From: Apostichopus japonicus | Taxonomy: Eukaryota; Echinodermata; Holothuroidea; Aspidochirotida; Stichopodidae | DNA length: 64,000 nucleotides | Direction: 5' to 3' | Assembly: GCF_037975245.1 (NCBI RefSeq) | Contig: NC_092574.1 | Span: 12,735,213-12,799,212 of the forward strand | In this document: positions 49,115 to 60,800 of the stretch, piece by piece | Layout of the letters: each line of letters starts with the position of its first letter | Position numbering within the stretch: position 1 is the first letter of the stretch | Position numbers and translations under genes: made by a program | The notes under the pieces: generated by a model | The model's input: only the letters and a program-made list of their open reading frames with translations | The model's database searches: none | Told to the model about the DNA's origin: nothing

Positions 49115-49380
49115 CCAGTGCTACGGTCAAGTGGACAAAAGCGGTGGCATTTAGGAATGAAACCTAACATGTTGGAGGTCATGGGTTCGAGGCTTGGCCA
49201 TTTAATTTATATGCTCTTTTTTTCATCCAAGAGAGAAATCAATGGTTTCTCCATCTGAAATGATGTTCCAAATTGTCAGATAAATCCAAAACCATTGTAA
49301 TTTGGATAGTCACTTGAGTGTAAGCTATAAGCCATTAGGCTCAACCACTTCCAGGCCAATTATATTCTATATATGTTTTT
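49115..49380 (+). mobile_element. tRNA-derived SINE, older copy
   Basis: Same family as 9988-10283: a tRNA-like head (CAAGTGGACAAAAGCGGTGG, then GGGTTCGAGGCTTGG in B-box position), TTTTTCATCCAAGAG, TCTGAAATGATG and AAGCCATTAGG. It is more diverged and lacks a clear repeat tail. Confidence 0.65.
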
Positions 49381-51831
49381 AAATCATAGCGTGGAGTCGT
49401 CTGAGTTTTGCTTGCTATTGATTGTAGTAACTTCCCTATTTCTGTAAACTTTGGTAGCTATTGTGTAAAACTCCTTGTACGTTCTCAAAATACTGTTTAA
49501 TGTTCCTTTTCCAGACAACAAAAGCAGTAAAACACAGGAATAACATTCATTTCTTGGACAATTATTTCATTCTATTAAACTTTTAAAGATTCAAAAACTG
49601 AGATAAATTATTGCATAAATATTTATGCTAAACAAAACAGAAACTTACTATCTTACTACCTGTAGGTAAATGTTGCTCATTTAACTGTTGGGCTCCATTT
49701 ACTCCTCAATTAGGTCAGTCTCCTTTGACTTCTAGTAAACACAAATCATGAACTACGATAATAAACTCATGTACGTACGTTTGCACCTCATTATCCTCAT
49801 CACATTCCCCCTACAAACAAAATAAAGTTGATAATATTGTTAATTTAAACTGGCAAATAAAGGCATCATTGTGAGTAAATATTACAGAATATGTACATCA
49901 ATATTTACATTTAGACATCCACTATGAAACACCACTATCATAACAATTACACTGGTTGCTATGGTAACACCGGATCACAGCCTGGTTACAGCTACTATAA
50001 TACATATGCCTGATCCATGTATGATCTTCAACCTCTCATTGTTAATAAAAAAAATGCATTTATATTTTCCCCCGTTTTTCTTGTCACTCTCTTTTATTTT
50101 TATTTTCTTCATCAAACTAATCTAAAGAAATCCAATAAACGTTTTATTCGTGACAAAGATTCCAATCATAATTTACAAAGCAAAATTAAATGCATTATTG
50201 AGATTGTAAATCAAATTTTATTTCAAGTTTTCAAGTGTAGGAAGTTTTTTAATTTTTTAAGTTGTTGGATAAAAAGTATGACTACAAAAACTTCAACAAA
50301 TGTACTTAGAAAAGTGGAAGCGAAGGATCAACTGCTTAGAAATTGGAAGAGATTTGTGTTTTTGCTACAAAATTTCAAGTTTAAAACAAATTCCAAGGCA
50401 GATACTGGTATATGGAATGTAACTGGATAATTCAGATTTCTGGATTAGTCATTTATTGACTGGATTTGCATAATTTTAATTAATTTAATAACAAACAGGC
50501 CACTTACGGAACGAACAGAGATCGAACAAATAACACTATCTGAAAAACATGTATGGATTGTACAAAACAATGCAATGTAAACAGGGACAAGATCTTAATG
50601 CAGTCGAGTCAAAATTAAACTGTTTCGTTTGACAGTAGTGTTTTCTTTCTTTCTTTTGTAATTAAATTTTTCTAGAACTCAAATATTAATATTATTGTAT
50701 ACCCATAAATTACTCAGATATACCTCAATCATTAATTTTCATAGCCAATTTGATTTGCAACTTTTTCCTTTACCCCCTAATTTTGTTGCTGTTTTTTTTT
50801 TTATCATCAATACAGATGGCTCCCTCCTTACAAAATATGAATTAATTAAATGAGTAAAATCAACTTCAATCAAAGGAACCATTGAAGAAGGAATTATTAC
50901 AACATCGATTTTTCAGCTTTTCTTTTCAAGAACAAGATTATAGAATTTCAATCACAATGTACCATGTATGCTGGTAGTAAATTTGATGATAAAATCTTTG
51001 TCCTGTGACCAGTAAAATGGTATGTGAAAGGCCTTATTATAACAGATGTATTGTAGTATTTCATAGAACACTTCATAGTATTTTATTGTCAAAAAACATC
51101 CATACCATTCAAATCGTTAAACTCAACATATACAAAAATTTGGTGATATAAAGTCTGAATTATTTGCATAATCAGAGAGTTAGCAACTTTTGGGAATACA
51201 AGGTAAGCTTTTATTATCCATAAAGATATTAAATTCCACCAAAAGTCTAAAAAGTTGAGTGGTACAAAAAATAATGAAATGAGTACAAAGATAAATTGGA
51301 TGGTTTCTTAGCAACAGCTCATGGGTAAATACCAAGCCTTTGTACCAGTGTATGATATAGTAAAAAAGTCTGGAAGAACATAATTTCACCTCCTTCGGGA
51401 AAAAACGTAATCTGAAAATAACACTTAATACCTCTTCCATTACTCATTGCGTTAGACACAATATTTCATAACCATTATAAACATCTGTATTGAATGATCA
51501 CACAGCTAACATATATAGTGCAAGATTAAATGCATTTCCACAAAGACCTTGTATGAATCAAGCATGATTTAACTCTTGATTTGCCATCAAGACACCCTCT
51601 CTTGTTAAATTACGTCTCAGTTCTCACCGATACCTGATTTCACATTCAGTAACTTAATTATCCTTATGAATATGTTACTGATTAACCACATACTTTAATA
51701 GTGTGCGGCCATGTCTTCGAGCACCACACCCTCCGCATAAAATGGAAAAAATCATCAAATATATTTTAATGCCTTGTATAGACTGCACAAAGTTATCAAA
51801 AGATTTCTCTCTGAAAAACTTCTGAAAGTCT
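49381..51831. other. Intergenic stretch 3' of the TBC1D gene
   Basis: Very AT-rich. A 137-codon plus-strand frame at 50017-50430 is Lys/Phe/Asn-rich with no recognisable domain and is rejected as a gene. AATAAA on minus near 51213-51208 could be the poly(A) signal of the TBC1D gene, about 620 bases past its stop. Confidence 0.45.
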
Positions 51832-54800
51832 CTAACTGCTGTTATTTCCATTTCTGTGTAGTCCGTTCTCCATCGGGGCAAAAAGAAGTTTTGCCGGTAT
51901 ACTGTTGGAGCGTGTAGACTTCACTCTCGTCAAAAGGTTTATATTTGGCACATCGATCCCTGAAGTTGTAAGAGCATCCTGTGGTATGAGTTCTAGAAGT
52001 TTGTTCAATGTTGCACAGAAAGTAGATCTTTCAGAGTACAGTTTCTCCAACTCTCTCTTTTGTTGAACTTCTTTCTCCTGTAAATAAAAAAGAACATAAA
52101 TATTGATTTTTGATCAGTGTTCCTTTTGCATATCTTACTTAATCTACTACTCTTGAATAAAACTTATTTGTGAAATATTACACACGCCCCCTCCCCTCCC
52201 CAATTAAAAAAACACAGAAAAAACCTAAATATTTCTTCAAAAACCACTTACTTATATTATTATTATTCTAAATAAAACTTTGTGAGTTTAATAATGGAGT
52301 GTCTATATAGTTACATTAATGCAGTAATAAACTGGCTAAAATACTGATCACAAGAATTCTAAAAGTTTTGAATTCCGATTCCAGCCTGAAGGACATATTA
52401 TTTATTCTTTTGTAGAACAAACAATTCATTTACCTGGAGATTATGTATCGTCCTCTCTTGGCTGTTTATCGTGTTTCTAGCGGTCTGTAGCTGTTCCAAG
52501 AGTTCCTCGTTGTGTCTTCTCAAGTTCCGATTGGCTGATTCTAACTGCTCCTGTTCTGTCGATCCTGACCTCATCAGCACCGGTGAGTGGAGCATCTCCT
52601 CTTGGATGACGTGGTACTCCACTTCAAATGCTTGAAGCTCCTTCGAGATGTCAAGGTTGTAAGACTGGAAGGGTATTGACAGATTGAGTATTAGTTACGC
52701 CGTGACACAGGAGTGAACACTACCGATCTACAATAAACTGTCTATACCTCTGGTTGGGGTTAGGAAGTGGGTTGGGAGGATGGCAGAAGCTTTCTGATAC
52801 AGTGAATGTTCTCACTGCATTTTTCTCCCTATTGTAAACATATCAGGCTGAACCAATCCATGAACAGAAAATTGAAAGTAAAATAATGAAAACATTTTGA
52901 AATAGATATCAAAATTATTGACTTTAGGATGATTTGAAGCAAATTTGAAAAAGAAGGATTTCTTGGCTAGTATGGGATTCAAACCACTGAATGCAGGTCA
53001 TATGCTCTACCAGACGAGCTACCAAGGTGCTAGTTGGTAGCCTACCCTACATAGACATGTTTTTTTCTGGAGGGGAAGGGGAGGGGTGTGAGGGAGTATA
53101 GAGGTGCCACTTAGACGCCAGTAGTACACAGCATGCCCTGTTACCAGGTATCGCACCCCAATTACATTTGATAGAACCCAGAAAGCGACAGAACAGGGAT
53201 TTCAACCTTTTTCTGTACATATGGAAGTAGACACTTCCCTGGATTGTCACACCACATAACTAGAGATCACACACCAGTTTCATTCAGTATAAGCCTCATG
53301 TATCATCAGTAGTAAATGTAAGACGGTTAAATTTTCATATTTAGCTGAATCCTAGGAGATTTAAGCTTTGCCAGAGATGAATATAATAACAAGACAATAC
53401 CCCAAACTTATAGAGGTTAATTTTAATATCCATATTTAGTTAGTTGAAATTATCAAGGAACATATTCTACAGCTTGTCTGACAGATCTAAATCTGGCTTC
53501 TGTTGTATATCAGTTTTTAAACATTTATTACAATCCTGAGATTAGAAGCAAAATCGTTTACTCTCATCCTAAAAGACATACCTGTGAAATTATGTTCTCC
53601 AGTTCGATGTACGTCATGTTGGGCAGCTTATCTTTAATGTATTCAATCAGTTCCTCAAAGTTTTCACAGTCTAGTAGTCTCTTGGAGTGGTTTCCCAGGA
53701 TATTCAGAGCTACTTTGAAAATGGCTTCCAGGCCCTGAGCAAACAGCATATCTAAAAAAATAATGACAAAATTAGACATAATTATGATGGGAACTTAGGT
53801 ATTCAAACCGACCAGTATCAATTTGCTATGAAATGAAACCGGACTGGTAGAGCCGGTCATAGAGGGTGCACAGTGTTAAAGGTTACCAGGACATTCTAGG
53901 CACGGTAGAATGAGGGTGCTAAGGTTGTGGGGAGACAGGTAAGCAAGGAACAAAGTAAATCCAGATTTTCCTGGCAAATTGATAGGGTTTTCGTCAATGT
54001 TTGAAATTCATTCAGCTGCCAGTATTTGTAGATTTGAATGAGGACGTGAGCTTTTCCACCTACCGAACACTCTGGTTACAAATCCGAGCGGGAATTGTGA
54101 GGTGAAGAAGGTTAGGAACCATGGAGCGGCGTAGAATGTGGGACCCACATCATTGGCTTCCAGATGATCATGGAGTTCTCTATGGAAATCGTGTAGAAGC
54201 CTAGAGAGTTGATACATCTGAATCTGGATAAACAAAACAAACAACACATTATGTAACTTATTTGGGGAGGGGGGGGGGGTTTAAGAAAAATATCAATCGA
54301 CATGATATATCTCCTGTCACATTCAAAGCTTTTACAAGTAGCACACGAATTAAAAATCACTCCAACCCATAACAATGGTCGTTACTTGACACCCTCCATT
54401 TTTTAACACATACATGCCTTTGTTCTATCAATAAGTCATGGCCTCCATACATACGCATGGATAACTCTGAAAATTACTTGAATTGATATGAAAATGATAT
54501 GAAAAGAATTTATATATCAGGATGAATATGATTTCATTCATAAGAACCTAATGTTCAGTAGAATAGAAGGACATCCCCTAATCTGCCTGGTTGGTAAATG
54601 AAACATCCAAACTTGTCTCTTTGTAACATATTAGAAGCTTCATACAAATGAGCACAGATATGAAATTATTCTTCATCAAACAGTGAGCAAAGTTCACAAG
54701 AATTCATTCATAGGAAACACTTTAAACCTTCAAAGATTAATTTCCTGTTGGACAAATACTTGAACTCAAACCATAGAATTTGTTAAGCAATAAAAAAAAA

Positions 54801-57800
54801 AATAGCATACAGAAGCTAGACTACTATATATTTTAATTGCACCCATTTTGTGTGGGTTACATTCACAGAATCAAAAGAGAAAGTTGTCAATTCGTAAGAT
54901 GTAATTTACTATTCGAAACAGAAAGAAAAAAATATGCTTGCTTTTCATCCTTTGGCAGGAAACCATCTTTTAACTTGCTGAACCATACCCAAATCAAGTT
55001 GGTTCAGCCTTTTGTTTCTATATATTTTGCAAGCTTATTATGCATCTAGAGATATTGAATATTTACAAGAAATCTATAAGGTTCAAAAGTTTTTGAGGTT
55101 TGATCAAACTAGAGAGCAAAGGGAGGGTGGGAAGAGGAGGGTGGGGGGTCAAATTAGTACTGCTGCTTACTTTAATGCAGGATTCTGTAGGTAAAACTCA
55201 AGTTTCATAAGCACTATCAGTTTCTGAACATGTTTGACCCAAGCACACATACAACTATTACCCCAGAGTTTCAAAAACATATAACCGCAATTTCAGAATA
55301 CTATTGAAAACCTTAGTTTCAGGTCAACTTTTGCCCTAATGCATTTTGTCTTGCATGTAATTATACAGGACTGTGATCATTGGTTACACCATGAACGATT
55401 CTAGGGGTGTTCTGATGGACACCTTTACCATTCACTACCTATAGCCACCACTTCTGGACTGGGGTGCCTTGTTGGCAGATCACAGGATTTAATCTCCAAG
55501 AGGTCACTGGCCCTAATTCCTTTCTTTGCTCTCTTAAATCTTTCAACAGATGTAACAATTACATCATGCATCACATAAGAGGACATTGTAATTGATGAGG
55601 AGAGATGGGTATGTAATGAGGGCTGGAAAGCTTACCTGTAACTACATCATGCATCACATAAGAGGACATTGTAATTCATGCATCACATAACTGACATAAG
55701 AGGACATTGTAATTGATGAGGAGAGATGGGTGTGTAATGAGGGCTGGAAACCTTACCTGTAACGCTACCATGTCTGGTTTGTACTGTCTCCGACATCCTA
55801 GCCCATACATCATAAATACCAACATATCAAAGGCCTCTTGTTCTTCCATCTGTAAAGACACAGCATGTACAGAGTGAAACATTTTAATATGTCATTGACC
55901 TTACACAATCAAATCACTTACAAAAGTCATCAATAAAAAACAGACCAAAAAAGATCAATTTGAATAATGTGGTTCTCAAAAAGTTAAATTTTCATTGCAC
56001 TATTGGCGAATTCCATTGGACTTGTTTGTCTGATTACCAGTTACACTATTACAGGAAATATGCCTAGTTAACCCTGAGCTACCTTGACATGACATAGAGA
56101 ACTTTGAAATTTACTGGCATCGCATATACAAACCAAGTTCTCTCCTCTCCATATAACTGAGTTGGGTTGCATCTACGCAAAGACTGAACTACAAGCTGAC
56201 ACAGGATAGGATTCCATGCCTTACCTCATTTTTCACACACCTTGTCGCCTTCACTTCATTACGTATCTTACAGAGTGGGTCGTACTTACGTGCATGAGGA
56301 GAAAGCCAGCCACAAAGCTGAGTCCTTGGCAGTAACCAACATCCGCATCTAGAAGAGAATATCCCTTGAGGATGTTGAAGAGAGACAACTGGCCTCTTCC
56401 AAGAGGATGACAGAAGTAAGGATGCTTTGGATAGGTCCGGCCTGCTCCAAAATTGGCAAAGAAAAATTTGTCAAAAAAGTGACCATCTGTGTTAAACAAA
56501 TGTTGCCTTGTTAGTAAGGCTTTAGTGTAATGTCTTCTTTCTCAAAATATAGTTTCAAATCTTAATATATTACTTAAAATATGAAACTAAATACAAGCAC
56601 TTTTTAAGATCAATGTTGGATCTCTTTATCAGTAGGGTAAAGAAGAAACTTTCCCATATTTACCTATGGACTGAGCACAGTATTAGAATAATGTGACACA
56701 TGTTTTTAACCGTTCTATCATGGGACTTGAACATAACTAGGATACATACAGGCATGGGTTGGAATCATTTCTATACATTTCTGTTGGGGTTCAGTTCACG
56801 TACCAAGGTCAATGAGGATGGCATGCTGATGGGTGGTCAGATGTTTGATGAGGTCACTGTAATGTTCATATTCTGGACAGGGTTGTAGCATACAGGCCTG
56901 CCGCCGTTCCATGTGACTCCGCAGAAACTTCCAGACTTCGCCTGCACGGTAACGGGGTATACCTACAGAAAGAAAATTAAAAGAAACACAGAATTATTTG
57001 AGGAAACAATGCCAATGGGTTTTTTTTTTCTTCCTTCTTCATTTTATTGCAATAGAGAACCTCCAATCTGAGTCTTTCGGGGAAGAATCTGCCAGTCTCG
57101 AAGAGACAAAATGATTATCATCAGAAGGAACTACAGTTTGAAAACGAACAGTTACTAAGGCAACAATTTGTAATCAAAGATAACTTCAAATGTTATATCC
57201 TTTGGGACAGGAAGTCTTCCAAAGCACAAAAAAAATCCACATTTGTAGAGTTTGGCAAAAAGATGAGATCCACTTTCACGCTAACCTTGTTTAAGGAGGT
57301 CAATGACGTCTTTGAGATAATAGTGATCATCTGCATTCATCAAAATGGCGTCCCATTTCTGAAGGACTTCCTTGTTGCAGGGTGTTAGCTCCTCATAGCT
57401 CATCTTCATCTTACTCTCATTCACGGCATTCTGACGATCTGAAATAAAGGAGACGCTGTTACGTGAACATCAGAAAACTGACTGGGAAATTATATACATA
57501 AGAAGGGAGCAAAGACATTCATGGCTAACCTAAAATTGCTCTACAAACTGAGCTATTCAGTCCTTAGTTGAGCTATAGATGGATCCCAAAAGGAAACTGA
57601 GGGCTGGCTAGCACAGTTGGTAGGGCAGTGGGCTGTAACATCCAGAGATCACTGGTTTGAATCCTGTTCTAGCCATGAAGTGACAGTATTGACGTGTCAG
57701 GATACATTTCAATTCAATACTGCTATGTCATGTTTGTTGTATAGCAACTACAATACATACATATTACTGCCTAATAGAAGACATAAACCCAACCATCCAC

Positions 57801-60800
57801 ATTGGTCTATGTGACAGACATAACCAGAATGAACATTCATTTATTAATATTTATCTTCTGTAATGGAGGGAGGTTTTGAAAAAAATATTGAATCTAAAAT
57901 ATTGAAGCTCTAAACACAACTTAAATAATGGCATTGGTTTCAATGTTACCACTGTTAGCATTCCACCTTGCAATCATGAAAGGAAGAACAAAGAGTAAGT
58001 AAAAGGTTCTCAGGTCCTAGTCACACAATGACATTACAGAGCTACATTAGAGCCCAACGAGGAACTATGGTTCCTTGCTTAGTGGAATATGAAAGTCTTG
58101 TATGTCATCACCCAATGTCACAATATTTATGCCCACATGTACCAGCTATTAACCAACAAATGTATTCCAAAATATTGGGCCCCACAAATATCGGGCCCAA
58201 AGAATGTGTCCCAAGTGCATTTGAGGTGGAAGTAAAATTTGGGCCCACCAAGCCCAAAAATGGGCCTGGATATTGTTAGGCCCAGATGGTCCCAAAACAA
58301 TTAGGTCTCCATGTACCAGCTATTAACCAATAACTGTATACCAAGTTTGGCCACAATCCGACATAAGGTTAAGGAATTACTCCAGCAATGTAAAGTTTCA
58401 ATGTTTGACCCCATACCCTCATTAATATTCGTAAGGTCAGCGCCAAAAATGATAGGGCACACCTTCTCACTACAATACATCTACACAGCAAGTATGACAA
58501 ATATCCATCACTCTCTGTTGTTGAGTAATCACAGACCTAAACAAGTGTCACAGACTGGGGAAAACACAAACATACTAACCTGACTGCATAGGTTTATTTG
58601 CTTCCAGAAAGGAACCAAAAATGAAAGCCCCCAGACACAACTATTTAATTAGGATATCTCTCACACCAAGCAACATCCTTCGAAGCTGAAGGTTGGGGAA
58701 TTTGTCACCTTTAAACTAAAATTTCACATGGAATCCACATTTTTTGTTGTTGTGCTATTTCTTTTCTTTAACCGATTCTAACATTTTAAAAAGCCTTTGA
58801 GAAGTCTGACCTTGCAATTTGGTATTTTCTCTCTCCATTCTAATCAGTAATATCTGCTCCTTGATAGCTCTCTTCCAAAGTGCTCTCACGGCGTCTCTCC
58901 TCTGATATTGTCCCGTGTTATCATCTTCACTGCCATATTGATTGGTATCTGCATTCGATTGGTTCTCTTCCACTTCAAATACGTCGCTCTCTTCAGAAAT
59001 ATCTAGTGAAGTGAGAATGAGAGAAATGTTCTCTATTTGCAAAATTATAAATATATTAATCCTAATACTAAGTGATTCTCCTCCAGACTCTTTTAACTTT
59101 CGTATTTTAGGGAAAACAGAATCTTCTGCCTCATGTCTAACGGTCAAGTGATTGAAATCTATTTCATGCATTTTGAATTCAATGCTAGCCTGCAACAAAT
59201 TCAAATTGTTTGTAAACACATAACCTTCCTCTATGGACAAATGATTTTTAAGTTCAATCGTCTGGGTAACGTTTCAATTTTTTTTTCTGTTGCCAGATGC
59301 AATCATACAACTCCACAAACCAGATAAACTCTTTATAACTTTCTTATAAAAGCTATGAGGCTTTCATCTAATGATACAGACAATTCATGGCATGTTTTTG
59401 ACACAGTCACATTGACCATGGAATATCCCTCTATGAAACTAAAAATAACAGCATTATTTCTTCTTGTTGTTTTAGTGCACTGAGAGGCTGGGAATTTCCC
59501 TAAACCTTTATACCCACAAAATGTGGAAGTAGTACCTAAACCTAAACCCAGATCACACGGTATAAATAACTTCTTCATGGAAAGTTCAGTTTTCAAATCT
59601 AAACATTTCTATATTTATAAGCAATCTCAACTATACCACTGTGGAAATCCCCTTTCTCTATTTTTCACAATCTGTAGCAGATACAGTAACTAGAAACTAG
59701 ATATTCAAGTTGACTTAGGAAACCTGAGGGGGTAAGGTCAAAGGTTATTTTACTTTACAAACTGCTTCAGGATTAAGAGTTCAAAGAAAAGTATTGGGGA
59801 TTCACCATAATATATACCTATAACCCTAAAGTATCATGAAAAGTCTGGAAAATTCCCTTACTTTTATTTCATTTCACAACAAGTTGTAAGCTACAATTGA
59901 TCAAAATATTTAAATTGAACTTGTGAGAAATGGAAATGGGAAACCCATTCAAAGTTTAACACTCTTCACAAAACATTTCTTGGATAGAGACATCAACATA
60001 AGACATAAGGTCTTACCACTTGCATGTGTGTGCCTGGTCGATATTTCTTTAGAGACCACTGTATCAATTACATTATCTTGAATATATTCTTTTAGGAAGT
60101 ATTTGCAGTTCTCTACCTAAGAAATACATATTTTACTTGGGATGAATTCTTCTGCAGCCTCTTAGGAATGGCAAGACTATTTTGATGCCCTTAACTGTTG
60201 TTTCCGTAACTTTATCCCCCCCAAGAACACCCAGTGGATGTCAGAGTTGTCCACGAACCCCCAACTTTTCGAGACACGATCTGAGTCATCATTATACTAT
60301 AATATGCATACCAATGCTTTGTAAAAGATCAAGTATCACATGCACGGTACGGTACTACTATGGCAGCATATGCGTACAGAACGTGAAAAGAGTTTGTCGA
60401 TAGGTACGACTTTTGTATTCATTTCTAAATTATATGAAATATCAGATTTAAGTTCAACAAAAAGTACTCTAGTTTTGACTTTTAGACACGTCTCACGAAC
60501 CCCCTGGGATGGACTCAAGCACCCCCTGGGGGTTCATGCACCCCATTTAGGGAACCCCTGCCCTAAACTGATTGTCATTTGTTGTCTTTCCCTCTTACCT
60601 GTGATTAACTTCTTCTTCTCACTCATGGGAGTCACAACCCTTTGGAAGATGGCTTGCCTGAATGACATTCGTCTCTTGTCTCTCGTTGAAGGAGTCACAG
60701 GGAATGGTGATCCACCTCCCATGTCCACACTCATTGTTCTGTGGTTAAATAAAATACCTTCATAAACAACTGCAGAGAGAGCATACATGTATTTAAAACA

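Noticed and set aside
50017-50430. Plus-strand frame of 137 codons
   Set aside because: Lys/Phe/Asn-rich product of AT-rich sequence with no domain, neighbours or splice signals.
52955-53035. Possible true tRNA gene
   Set aside because: A and B boxes are present but arms pair poorly and the ends match other SINE fragments in the window.
56442-56486. Alternative upstream acceptor extending the TBC exon with [15 protein letters not shown]
   Set aside because: The acceptor at 56442 joins exactly to give ILIDLGRTYP as in the family; the longer exon would insert 15 residues beside the arginine finger.
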